Part shown: positions 31,307 to 42,427 of the stretch, piece by piece
Layout: each line of letters opens with the position of its first letter
Position numbering within the stretch: position 1 is the first letter of the stretch
Assembly: GCA_029378245.1 (NCBI GenBank)
Contig: JARKIF010000001.1
Coordinates: 2,914,001-2,978,000 of the forward strand
Direction: 5' to 3'
DNA length: 64,000 nucleotides
Origin: Roridomyces roridus
Taxonomy: Eukaryota; Basidiomycota; Agaricomycetes; Agaricales; Mycenaceae
Position numbers and translations under genes: made by a program
Notes under the pieces: model-generated
What the model saw: the letters and a program-made list of their open reading frames with translations, nothing else
What the model was told of the DNA's origin: nothing
The model's database searches: none

Positions 31307-31690
31307 GCCCAGTCCCATCCATCTTCCACCGACATGACCATCACATTGTATTGTGCGCTTCTTTCGCTTTTCTTCCGACATCCTTACTGACCGTACTTTC
31401 TAGACACCGGCACTGGCATTTGTACTAGATTCATTCGACGAGCATCATGAGAGGGACGCAGCAACAATCAATTTACGCGCCATGCGAGGCGTGCAATTAC
31501 ATTATTAACTTCGATTTCGTTCACGCGCATTATTACTTTTTCGTTACGCATTGCAATGATTCATGACTTGAGAATTATACACTCTGAACTCGGAAGCACA
31601 GACTATCATTTTGCTGAGATGGATAGATACATAGATATGCGACTGATATGCTGAAGAAAGCCCTTGACGGAAAAACACATCTAGTTAATA

Positions 31691-33679
31691 CTATTGGCCG
31701 AGGGTCCACGGCCTCTTGGGCAACTGCGCAGCGACCCACAACGCCACACAAGTCGCACCCATCAACACATAATACACCAACCACTCCCCACCCGGTAGAT
31801 CGCGCTCCACCATCGACAGCGAGAACAACGAGTTGGCCGCTGCAGGGCCCAACGCGCGCATGAGGCTCACAGATACCTGACACAGCCCGTTCGTCGCCCC
31901 AAGCGAGGCGCGGTTCGGCGCTGCGGCGGAAATGTAGATGAATACAGCCCCTGGTTCCATGTCAGAAGATGCAAGTACGAAGGATAACAGAAACGCACCG
32001 TATGAGAAGCTCAGACCAATGGAGAGGATCATCTGCAAGACAGCCACGCCCCAAACCAGTGAGCTCAGTCCCTGAGTCCGCGCAATGTGGTTCAAGATCG
32101 GGAACGTCGCAAAGGTGGGCAAGGCGCTGGCGATGCCCAAGGTAAACATCCGCTTGCTTCCCAGGTAGTCATGTACCCGCGCGAAGCAAAAGACCTGCAG
32201 GACTCATCAATATATGGGGAGAAGTAGAAGCCAGCGGAACGCACCTGGAAGAAACCGTTAAGCACGCCGTAGAGGGACAGCAAGTTCCCGATACGGGCAG
32301 TCGAAAGCCCCAGTCCGCCTAATTGTACGTCAGCGATGGATAGAGCGGCAAAGACAGATACTGACCCAACTCGATCGGGGTGGCGAAGAAGACGGGCTGA
32401 ATGGCGCGAAGCGCAATATCAACGAGGGAAAGGAAGGCATACGCCGAGGCGGCTACGATAACACGGCGCGTCAAGAGCCCGCGGAGAGGGACCGGCTGCT
32501 CTTCTGGCGCCGTAGACTCTAAAATGGGCTTGAGCGGCGGTGCCCCCGTCTCGAGCAACACTTCGCGTTTGGCGGCAGCAGAATCCTTGTGTTCGAGGAT
32601 AGTCGGGATGGTGAGAATGGAGGGACCGATGGCGGTCTCTTTGAGGAAGAGGAGGGTGACGACCCATGCGAGGAGAGAGAACGTTGCGGGCAGGGCGCAT
32701 GGCAGGAAATACGGATACCTGCGCAAGAATTCGTTATTGCCAAAGAGGGAGGGGAAATTGTCGGCAGGGCGCGCGAGGAAGCCACCAATCATGGGTCTAT
32801 AGACGATGTCAGATGGTGTTGTACTACAAGACGAGGGACTCACCCCAAGACGCCACCGGTAGACCAGGCCACTGTGAGGAGAGTCAATGTATGTCCGAGG
32901 AGAATCGTCGAAAAACGGACGAGGCATAAGTCCATAGGCCTTGTGAATATTGGTAGAGTCCGTCAACTCAGCAATCATGCTGTCCCGCCTGTGAGTTCAT
33001 AGCAGGAGCGTCGCGCCATTATCACAAACCTCTTGATGACCCCGATGTTTCCGTCTACACATCCATGAGTACGAGGGACCTATGGGATGCATAATCACGT
33101 ACTCAACGCGCCATTCAAGCTCCGGCTGACGACAAGTTAGTAAAAGATGACTCGACTTTGATGCTGAAAGTGCACCTCAGTACAAGTCCCCAGAACGTCC
33201 GGGACAGCCCAAAGCAATACATGGATATGCTGAGCCCGAGGAGGCCGAAGAGGATTACAGGTTTTCGGCCGATTTTGTCAGAGATGCGCGCATAGTGGAG
33301 GACGGTCATTGCTTGGGTCAAGTAAAAGATGGATTGCTGGAGGAAGGTTTGAGCATTGGAACACGCAGCGACGCGTAGCACGCACCATTATCCCGACATA
33401 GTACCCAACCTTGGTCTCGTCTCCGTTTGTTATGCCAATGTCTCGGATTAACTGGTCGAATATGAGCGACGGACGCGTGTGCGGAGGAGAAAAACGGACT
33501 TGGGGCGTAAAAGGATAGATGACATGACTGGTGAGAGGCTCCGCGAGTTGTAAGAAGAGGACGATGGAGAGCTGGAAGTAGGGGAGGGGAGTTGGTGTCG
33601 GCTTCCGCTCGACGTCGTTAGAGTCATCACGGCGAGGTAGCAGCGGCTGGGTCTCGTCGGTTTCGTCGCGAAGCGACAT
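31691..33679 (-). CDS. MFS transporter (divergent copy 5)
   Basis: Starts at 33679 (MSLRDETDETQPLLPRRDD) and ends LPKRPWTLGQ at 31691, with about ten introns. Family blocks: LPYFQLSIVLFLQLAEP, HVIYPF, YYVGIM followed by QSIFYLTQAMTVLHYARISD and KIGRKPVILFGLLG, GGFLARPADNFP, RYPYFLPC, ELGQ and SAAAPNRASLGATNGLCQ. In this copy the residues encoded by the 7-nt microexon in copies 2-4 are part of the preceding exon. It is the most diverged of the five. Twelve-helix membrane carrier; substrate unknown. Inner exon borders are approximate. Confidence 0.82.
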
Positions 33680-34418
33680 TGTGGTCGTAAGGAAGAAGGG
33701 CGGGGGAAGAAAAGGGGATTTGAGACGCTACATATTTAAGCCCAAATCAAGCGAGCACATATGACTCGCGTCTTGCAGGTTTGCCGCTTTTGTCGCTGTC
33801 GGACCATGTGTGGCGAGGACTCGGTCGGCCCGAGTACTTTTGCTGCATCTTTTTGGGTTTCTGTTCATCACGAAGCCGTTCATTTCGCCAAACCCGCCCC
33901 AGTCCGAGTTATCAGTCTTTTTCGCCACTAGCAAAGCCGCTCCCAGTCGGTTGCCACATCGTTCGTGTCCGGAGTGGAGTCAACGCCAATTGATTGTCCC
34001 GAGAGGAATGCGTTTGAGACGGAGAGGGGACTAATGTAGGTGCATGGTGGGAGGAAGTACGTGTGCTGTCCTTGATCCGCCGCATAGAGCCTTCCTCAAT
34101 ATAGTTTACTGAGGCCTGGAACTCGCATAACCTGTCCAATGGCACTCAGACAGCTTTCTGTGGGCTCGACTTGCTCGTTCTCGGTCTCTTAACGGCGCAG
34201 AAGATCTCGTTACTGGGCTCAACTACCAGCAATGGTGTGACAGATGTAGAGGCGCCAAAAAGCCTCAACGCTACTTACGAGGGGACCGAGAAGGGCGAAA
34301 TCATCTGAGGCCTGATACCCTCGCCCACTCTTCTGCCTAATCCAAAAACCCGCACTTTACCGGAAATGTGGATGAATGACTGCCATCTTGCGTCGGCGAA
34401 GCACTCGGTCTTTGTCGG
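33680..34418. other. Intergenic, no gene supported
   Basis: Contains the promoter and leader of the minus-strand MFS gene on its left side. The remaining ORFs are short and without signature. Confidence 0.45.
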
Positions 34419-34640
34419 TCATCTGGCATATTCGAGAAGAGATCGACTTCGACGTATATGGCCGCCTTCTACGCTCGCCGCGGCCAAGTACTCGGCTTCG
34501 ATGGAATAAGACTTGAAGTGGCTAGCAGTGGCGGTTTGGCACCCGTTGAAAATCGACAGTACTTTGCAGTTTGACCGTCGGCAGGCTATTACACCGCTTC
34601 CGAGTATGCGCTCAGAACCCATGCAGGTGACCGCGCCACG
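34419..34640 (-). mobile_element. Possible Copia-type RNase H relic
   Basis: A minus-strand ORF reads HFKSYSIEAEYLAAASVEGG, which resembles the STEAEY(L/M)A block of Ty1/copia RNase H. No other pol motif, LTR or flanking repeat is visible, and the match could be chance. Confidence 0.25.
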
Positions 34641-34711
34641 GTGAATGTCAAAGATGTCAGCGAGACCTAGTGCACAGGATTTATTCCTTCTCGCTTTTCG
34701 TTCTCTCAGAA

Positions 34712-36159
34712 ATGTCGACTCCTGATTCGGAGGCAGATTCCGAGGCGCCCACCCGCTATCCACACCAGATGGCAAGTATATAGTCGATTTCCCTGGTCGT
34801 TATGATGCCAGAACACCCGCCGAACTCAAAATGTGTCGGTTATCCGCCCATCTGCGACAGAAACCTCTCTGTTGGGACAAGATTCTCGATGTCGACATAC
34901 GAAACAAGTGGATCGCGGACAACATGGTATGTATTTTCTTCGTTCTCTTTTCCGTGCCTGATTTTGTCCGCAGTTGAACTGATGAGCTGCACGGATATGC
35001 CAAATTGCGAAACGAGAAGACTGGAATAGAGGTTCGCTTCCTGGTTGCGCACACGGACATATGCTCATTTTCTCCAGTGTGGTCCGTGCGAGGCGATATT
35101 TCTCTCAAATTCGCTCACACCCGAAGATGTCACGACAGCGCTCCAACGAGCTGTGAAACTTTTGGAAGACGTTCCAGACGGGGAAAAAGATTGTCGACGT
35201 CGTCGACCCGTCCATGTACCCACTCGTCCACGGGAAGACGATCTTCAGGTCAAATGACGGCGAAACCTGGATAGCTACGCCGCCCAAGGTAGAAGAACCG
35301 CCCGCAGGCATAGCGTGGGATTTGGCATATCGAAGGTGCGTTTCTATCTGGAATCAACCACAACTACTGACAACGCCGCACTCGGGAATGGCTGCGGAAT
35401 CAATCGTCTCCACATCTATTATTGCGAGTCAGACAACATCGAGTCCTGCCATTTGAACTTCAGAGCGGCGACGACAGCGCCAGACGTCCTCAATGATCAT
35501 GAAAACAACGACGGTACTTGTATGGGAATCCTCTAGGGTCTTGGAAGGTGATCTCTTACTACTCGCCATTCTTTTCGTGTGTCCCTCATCCGTACCAGGG
35601 ACGATCCGTGTGTCCAGTACATCGGCTCGCTGGAAGCCAAAGCCGGCCGCTGTATCGCGTTTCCCAATATCTACCAACACCGGGTGATCACAAATACAGC
35701 TGTTCGAATACATCCCATCTGCCGTTCCTCAGGTCTCCCGTTCAAACTCACAGACAACACCGAACCCGGCATCCGCGAAATCCTCGTCTTCTTGGTAGAC
35801 CCGTCCCAGCACTTTACTACCTTCTCCGTGGCGCCCCAGCAATTGGATATCGTCAAGCATATACTACGAACTCAGGACAGGAATTTTTCGAGGCTTTCTT
35901 TGCTGCCCCTAGAGTTGTTGGATTATATCGCGTACTTGGTTCCCGGGTTCAAATCTCGAGCCGAAGCGGACACGATCCGTGAAGAATTGATGAAGATAGT
36001 CGAGAGCGTCAACCGTGAAAATTTCGCTAGAGTGCGTTCTTCCTTCTCTTCGTGTGGTTCGATGAGTTGATCGGTTTCGTTAGGAATTCAACATGTGGTA
36101 AGTCAATTCTTTCCCCTCTGTACAACACGAGCTGAACGGTACGATTTAGCGAACACTGA
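34712..36159 (+). pseudogene. DUF4246 paralog D, internally deleted
   Basis: Fourth DUF4246 copy, on the opposite strand from A-C. It begins MSTPDSEADSEAPT at 34712 and loses frame within about 25 codons. It then shows the family segments AELKMCRLSAHLRQK, the CGPCEAIFLSNSLTPEDV exon behind a 46-nt intron, DPCVQYIGSLEAKAGRC, FPNIYQHR and LLPLELLDYIAYLVPG. It also has the terminal 10-nt exon (36150-36159, reading Cys-Glu-His-stop after the splice). The central part (SYINNIHP through WHVEG, roughly 230 residues) is missing, as is the HPGSEGRV motif, and several frames alternate. Clearly a pseudogene and the oldest of the set. Confidence 0.8.
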
Positions 36160-36725
36160 ACAGCATTTCATGACGTCCGCTGGTAATTCCTGGAAGCTCG
36201 GAATACAGAATTTTCTCCGACTTGTGACCGGTCTAGACTCTTCAACCCACATTCGTTGCCTTGCCAATAAAGTGTGTGCCCGGCGTGGTCCAAGTCCCGC
36301 CTTGTTCAATTTCCGATCACGCCGACTTTGTAATTGTTCCCTCGCATCAAAGCCGACGTCAGGTCCGCCTTGTCCCGATGATTGATTAAGGCTCGGAGGT
36401 CGGAGCAGCCTGTATTCCCTACGTGTGAAAAGAAGAAACAGAACTCAAGAAACTCGCAGGCCAGGTATTCAGTGCGAGTTCCCATTCCGAAGCCAACTAA
36501 CTCTCTGCTAGTACCTCGGAAAATCGACATGTGCAAGTCCTTTCCTTCTCTTCTCTCCTTTTTTCAAATTTTCTTTGGCTGGGACAAGTCGATCGTCCGT
36601 TGCCACAAGCCTTTTGTTTTCCTCATCAAAGCGCCGATCTTGTTCAGCTTTGTCTGCTCAGCGATCGACAAATTTCTCCCCATGGGCCATCGAGCGTTGG
36701 GCGGGCCTGGCCCCACCAGCGCAGG
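36160..36725. other. Intergenic, no gene supported
   Basis: Between the DUF4246 relic and the second CaaX gene. The distal part, pyrimidine-rich with a TATA box, is the probable promoter of the CaaX gene. Confidence 0.45.
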
Positions 36726-36733
36726 TATAAAAG
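36726..36733 (+). promoter_or_regulatory. TATA box of CaaX gene 2
   Basis: TATAAAAG, 82-89 bp upstream of the ATG at 36815. Confidence 0.55.
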
Positions 36734-36814
36734 GTCCAGGACTGAGCAGGTAACGTCCAGGTCAAACCTCTTGCACACTAACACCCCCACCCCACACACT
36801 CACATCCAATTACC

Positions 36815-36994
36815 ATGGACTCCTTCACCACCACCACTGCTACCAAAGTCGAGGACGTCGTCCTCCCTCCCACCAACGGCGACTCCGGCTCGGGCACCAG
36901 TGGCCAATGCGTCGTCTGCAAGGAGGACACCTCCCTCCCCACCGTCAACGAGGACTCTGGCAGCGGCACCAGCGGCCAGTGTGTCATCGCTTGA
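36815..36994 (+). CDS. CaaX-box lipopeptide pheromone-precursor-like peptide 2
   Basis: Intronless ORF of 59 aa, MDSFTTTTATKVEDVV at the start and CVIA at the end. It carries the same two-copy plan as the gene at 31121: SGSGTSGQCV occurs at about residues 24-33 and 48-57, separated by VCKEDTSLPTVNED. The two peptides are mostly identical along their length, so this is a recent duplicate pair 5.7 kb apart. The terminal Cys is the expected farnesylation site. Acidic NED just before the second repeat is a candidate processing site (inference). Nearby genes are an MFS transporter and a DUF4246 relic. Confidence 0.75.
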   Translation: MDSFTTTTATKVEDVVLPPTNGDSGSGTSGQCVVCKEDTSLPTVNEDSGSGTSGQCVIA

Positions 36995-37574
36995 GAGTCT
37001 TGCAACTCTAGTGCGTGCTTTGCTTCACCGCTCCCTTTCCCAGGCTGATTGTATATTGCTTAGATCTTCTTCGTTCTTCATGTTGTTGATCCTGGGCCGC
37101 TAGAGTAGAGGGTGGTCGAGGATATCTTTGGGTTTCCAGTATTGTATTCGCTGTCTTGTGTCGTGAAATACACAGACCGCTCAGTTTGATTTATTCTGCT
37201 CTGAATGGAAGTCCGGCTGTTCAAAAGAGATAGGAACAACCGCAAGATATAACTCTAAAATGCGCGCTGGACGCGGTTGATTTCAGATTTGGGTACGGGA
37301 TACTCTTTCTAAAATACCGTGTCTCCCAAGCCTTTTCAAACTCCGCTTTAATGCATGATGCAAATTGAACAGAGAGAGATGACTCCGACTTTGGCCTGAC
37401 TCGACAGTAGCCGTTTGAAAGTTCACCCTAGGTCTGTGCAATATTCAGGTAGTTAAATCCACGGCGGTGTGTACGACAATCTCGTGTGAAGACCTAGGGC
37501 CACTGCTGCCGCGGCGCGACTCGGGCGCCGCTCGGCGCTGACTCGGAGTCTTGTAAAAGTCACAATAGCGCAAC
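36995..37574. other. Intergenic, no gene supported
   Basis: 3' region of the CaaX gene followed by AT-rich, then GC-rich sequence. No ORF of note on either strand. Confidence 0.45.
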
Positions 37575-37878
37575 GATAGCGTTGGCTATCGGGCAAGAAA
37601 AATTCTCAAGCGCCGTACCGTTTACACTGTTTATCTCGCGTAATGTCTTCTAGGTTGCTTCTACGTCGCGCGTGGCACCGGCGAACCTGGGTGAATGTGG
37701 TCTCCAAGTCCGGCAAGGTACTCAGAACTGAGAACCGTCGCAGTCACTCGGCGCGGCCCCAATCCGGTAATCTGATCCTAGTCGGACTCAGGCTCCCGCG
37801 GCCTCTGCTTGGCAAGTTTTAACGTCTTCGATCGACGACGAACCCGAGCTGTGGGCCCTCCCTCAGGCTTACCCTCCG
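37575..37878 (+). repeat. Promoter-region repeat, copy P2
   Basis: Similar to 1240-1502: starts GCGTTGGCTATCGGGCA, contains GAGAACCGTCGCAGTC and ends with a CTTACCCTCCGATTCT segment that in P3 leads directly into the ATG. It lacks an MFS start of its own. Confidence 0.75.
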
Positions 37879-37883
37879 ATTCT

Positions 37884-38117
37884 AGCGTTGACCATCGGGC
37901 AGGAAAGATTCATGATCATGGGCACCGTACTGGTTATCTTGCGTTGCTTCTACGTCACGTAACAGCGGCGAACCTCGCCGAATGACTCAGAGAACCGTCG
38001 CAGTCAGCTCGGCAGTCCGGCAATGTGATCCTAGTCGGACTCCCACGGCTGCTTCAAGTTTGGCTTTTAAACCAAGCTGGGTTCTACCTTGTGTCCTTAC
38101 CCTCCAATTCTACGGCG
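37884..38117 (+). repeat. Promoter-region repeat, copy P3
   Basis: Begins GCGTTGACCATCGGGCA and again contains GAGAACCGTCGCAGTC. Directly precedes MFS copy 3. P2 and P3 are tandem, so this gene has a doubled promoter segment relative to copy 2. Confidence 0.75.
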
Positions 38118-40127
38118 ATGCCTCACGATGTCACCGAACGAACGGCCCTCCTTGCTCGCCCACCTCACCAGGATGTGCTCGAACCTCGAACTCCACTTCT
38201 CGAACCTCGAACTCCACTTCCCGTCCTCCAGCTTTCCATCGTTCTCCTCATGCAGCTATCCGACCCCATCGCAGGGCAATCTATTTTTCCGTACATCAAT
38301 CAAGTGAGCAGACTCTACTCTGCTGGGACGAAGATTTGAACAGACCTAGCTGGTCAGTGAGCTCGACATCACCGGGGGCGATAAGAAAAAAAGTCGGGTA
38401 TTACGCGTGCGTCCAACCTCTTGCCTCATTCTTTCATTGAACGCGAGATTAGGGGATCGGTATGTTCTCGGTCACGGTCATTTTATAAAACGACCTTTGA
38501 CCTCTGAACATAGATCGTTGAGTTGACTGATAATATCGTTTTCGCAGATGGCTCACCGTGGAATAGGAATCACTCTTCTTTCTGACTCAGGCGATGACTG
38601 TCCTTCAATGGAGCAGGATCTCGGATCGCATTGGCAGAAAACCCGTCTTGCTGATGGGTTTGCTCGGGACTGCCTCGTCAATTTACTGTTTTGGCCTCTC
38701 GAGAACATTTTGGACGCTCGTCGTCAGGTGGGTCTACGTTTTCGAGTTTGTTCTAGCCATTCACCATGACAGCCGCTGTATTTCTGGGTTTCTGAATGGA
38801 AATATCGGTATGCACCCAACACGTTTCAACAGTAGAAGTCTGATCATTTCCAGGCGTGATGAAAAGTACCATGGGCGACTTGACAGATCGGACGAATCGA
38901 GCCGATGCATTTGCCTTTTTGCCCAGTGAGTCCCAGATCATCCTGATTCTTGTTTGCGGAGCTCACCCCGAAGCTCTAGTCATCTGGTCTATGGGCGTAA
39001 GTGCGACTAGATATCCCCATAAATGAACTTATTCAGCCGTCCTCCAGGCATCCATCGGTGTAAGAAATCCTCTAGATGTAAAGGAGCTCACTCATCGAAT
39101 TCCACAGCCGCTAATAGGGGGTTCACTTGCCCGCCCACATGATCGCTTCCCAGAAGCCTTCTCTTCGGCCTTTTGGGTGGTGTTTCCCTATTTTCTTCCT
39201 TGTCTTGTGACAGGAAGCTTTGTGCTCTTCTGCGCATTTGTGGCGCTTCTGTTTTTCAAAGAGGTGAGTGTTCAACTTCTTTTGGTTCGAAAACCGAATT
39301 TATGCGTTCCAGACTGTTTCGACACGCAAGCCTGTGTCGGAAGAGTGCGGATCCAAGCCGTTGGGCCCACGCTCTTTGGGGGACCTGTTTGCCTCTCGCA
39401 ATATTCTGTTGTCGATCGGAAATTATGTTACTTTGGCCTACCTCGACACGACACATCTTGCCCTCTTTCCTCTCTTTCTATCAATGCCCATTGAGATTGG
39501 TATCTCCTCATTCTCCCCGTTGTTCTCGAGCTCAAACATATCTGACCAGGCGGCCTCGGCCTTCATCCACCGACGATTGGGCTCATCATGTCGATTTACG
39601 GAGCCACCTCCGGGATATTCCAAGTGCTCTTCTTTGCGAGACTCGTCCGGCGCTTCGGCGAGGGCCGCATTTTCATGCTCGGGATATCCATGTGTCCCCT
39701 CGTATTCGCGCTGTACCCACTCATGAGCGCTATCGCACAGCGTGAGGGTGATGTTAACCATCTCATCTGGGTCTTGATGGGTTTACTCATTGCGCTCAGC
39801 GCGTTGATGGAGACGGCATTTGGTCAGTCGCTTCCCAAGTACACTTGTAAAAAAAAAAGCTGACGGGTATACCCAGGTGCTGTGTTTATGTTTATGACCG
39901 CATCTGCGCCCAAAAGCAGCCGAGGCACAGTTAACGGATTGGCGCAGACTTCTGTCTCACTGGCGAGGGCGCTTGGCCCGGCGATGTCGACAGCCCTTTT
40001 TTCCCTGTCCGTGCAACACGATCTCTTAGGTGGTCGGATGGTCTACGCGGTTTATATCGTACTCGCTGGAGGAGCGATCTTGTTCGGGGCGCAATTACCA
40101 GAGCGGAGTTGGGATGATATTGAGTGA
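38118..40127 (+). CDS. MFS transporter (copy 3) with a homopolymer frameshift; probable pseudogene
   Basis: Near-twin of copy 2. It starts MPHDVTERTALLARPP at 38118 and carries a 21-bp tandem duplication in exon 1 (EPRTPLL twice before PVLQLSIVLLMQLSDP). It keeps the SDRIGRKPVLL motif A, the 7-nt microexon (38453-38459), FPYFLPC, IGNYVTLAYLDTTHLALF and the C-terminal AQLPERSWDDIE. In exon 2 it has seven A residues after GATAAG where copy 2 has six, which shifts the frame before VGYYA. Either this copy is dead or the base is a sequencing error. The other junctions match copy 2. Confidence 0.8.
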
Positions 40128-40604
40128 AAGCCGACTTTTAAGTTTTCCTGGAAGATACATAGTAGCCTCGATACCATCGATAACTCACGAGAACGCCTAG
40201 CTCGCGAGGCTAGAAAATAGATACTTTTACACACTTCACCAGCCTATTCAAGCCCCCAGCAATCCCCTTCAACGGTGTCTAGATAGGACGCGTCCAGACA
40301 TCGTATTTCAATTGACGTGTCGCGTCCGCATGACCGTGAGTGCTCACATCAGTGATCAACAAGTGATCAACACAAGATCAACAAGCAAACAATTGTTCTT
40401 CTACTTCTACTCCCGAGTCCCAACCATAAACCCATGGTATGCGAATCACAATGCACCCCGACCTGCCGTTTAATGACTCTTGCGCGGAAAGTCCACAGAT
40501 CATGGGGTTAATAGTCGTGCTTATTCCGCCTCGGTTCGTGCCATTCGGATCGACTTCGCTGCTAACTGACCCGGCCGCATACTGATCCAAAACGAAGGTG
40601 CGCA

Positions 40605-42422
40605 TTGGTTCTGTTGAATACAGTCAGGAGAAGCGCTAAAAGCACGGCGCCCAAGGTTGAATCCGAGTCATACCCTTTGCGACCCGATGAAATCGTCACC
40701 GATGCTGAGTTGGACTGCTTGTTGTCAAGAACCCAATACAACCACAGCCTCTCTGAAGAGGACCTGACGAGCCTTCAAACATTATTGACGACCTCAAAAC
40801 CAGCAGGCAGCGCAATCTTCAAGAAACGGAAGAGCTCCAACGTCTACGGGATGAGGTGAAGAGGTCCACGATATTCAATCCAGCTTGCCACAATATTCAA
40901 ATAGCATAACGACTCCGAGGTATCGAACCGACAGGTGCGTAAATCTCCAGTCGCTGAAGACCCTTGTCCCCACTAACCCACCATGAAGCTTGCCAACGAA
41001 TTGTTTGCGGCACGTTCAGAGCTTCAACGCACCAAGGAACAGGTGCGTAGATCTCCAGCCGCTGAAGACCCTTGTCCCCACTAACTCACCATGAAGCTTA
41101 CCAGCGAATTGTTTGCGGCACGTTCGGAGCTTCAACGCACCAAGGAACAGGCGCGGAAATCCCCAGTTAACAAGACCCTTAAGGTTGCTGACATTAACCC
41201 ACCATGAAGCTTTCCGACGTCTCGGATGCGGAGTTGCAGCTTCGACGCACCAGGGATGCCTTATTCCGCATCGTCGAGCTTTCACACCAAGTATGTACAC
41301 CTTTGGAAACTACTACTACCCGCATATGAATTCCTGGCAGAATGAAGAATATTCCTCGGCGAGTATCAACCGGTACAAGACAATCGTGTCACAGGTTGGG
41401 GAAACACCGCAAGTGCCTTCTTCTCATTTCTCAACAGCATTTAGCTCACGGCAGCCTCGGACGAGATGAAGGCCGAAATTGCCAAGATCCGAGACATGGC
41501 TCAGCAGTCACAAAGGGGAGAGCAGGAGGTGAAATAGAATCAAGCTACCAATGTTCAACTCACGGAAATGCTTCAGTACGCGTTGGACTTGGCTCAGCAG
41601 AAGGTGGCTCTCGAAAGAGTGAAGGAGGACTCAATCGCCAGCCTTACCCTGGCGACCCAATCGGTTGTTATCCATCTCGCTCCGCTCACTATTCACCGCT
41701 GAGCTCTCAGACTGAGCAATGGGCCGAATTCTACAAGACGACGGAACAGCAGACCAACAAGGTGCGTAATATTGATTATCATACAGGCTGTTTCAGAACA
41801 CGCGCAGCTGGCAATGGCGATCCGCCTGAACAGGATCGACATGATGGAAGTCGAGAAAGCTTTGAAAGGGACGCAGGAAAATTCGAAGAAGGTAATTCCT
41901 TCAGAATCAACCCACGTCGTGGGTTGTGCTCAATCGTGCACTGGCAGGTAGCCACAGATTTGGCATACATCAGGGCAGAGCTCCGGAAGACTGAGAAAGA
42001 GATGGCAACAGCCGCACCGCCTTTGGTCAGTATCATCGACCCGGCGTCTTCAGGTCACTGACCCGTAAATCAGGAAGGCTGGAGCGGAGCGTTCGACAGC
42101 AACTTTTCCTAAGTGGGACCGTGCCGTGTAATCTTCCTTTCTTCCTTCCCGACGTATGTAAGGACGGCTCGGTCTTTATCCCTCACTAAATTGTCCCTTG
42201 CAGTCGAGCGACAATGATCTAAGCTCACCCCACCTCTACGATGCCGGAAACAGCCATTCCACCCGGTGAGTTGTCGCGCGCTGGTCGATCACTTGGAGTG
42301 ACAGGAAATTTCTTCACAGCTTCGAGGTCAGCCAGACCACTTTGAACCCTGCAACTGCAATCCAGCCTTCAGAGCCTTCGTCTTCCGTGCGTTTGACTGA
42401 AGCTCCCAAGGATCTTGATTGA
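40605..42422 (+). CDS. Intron-rich coiled-coil protein with a tandemly duplicated exon; 5' end uncertain
   Basis: A chain of short phase-0 exons encodes a continuous coiled coil: QETEELQRLRDE (about 40830), LANELFAARSELQRTKEQ (40989-41042), LTSELFAARSELQRTKEQ (41097-41150), LSDVSDAELQLRRTRDA (41210-41290), NEEYSSASINRYKTIVSQ (41341-41394), EMKAEIAKIRDMAQQSQR (41445-41528), LDLAQQKVALERVKEDS, AEFYKTTEQQTNK, then VATDLAYIRAELRKTEKE. A non-coil tail ends VRLTEAPKDLD at 42422. The first coding block (about 40605-40800, DEIVTDAELDCLLSRTQ) lacks an in-frame ATG, and one junction before QETEEL is unresolved. Function unknown; possibly a structural or tethering protein. Confidence 0.6.
40935..41150 (+). 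repeat. 108-bp tandem duplication of an intron plus exon
   Basis: Two copies (40935-41042 and 41043-41150) of a 54-nt intron beginning GTGCGTA plus a 54-nt exon encoding 18 residues. They differ at only a few positions. A third, diverged unit follows, with a GC instead of GT at the donor (41151-41152). Confidence 0.85.
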
Positions 42423-42427
42423 ATCGA

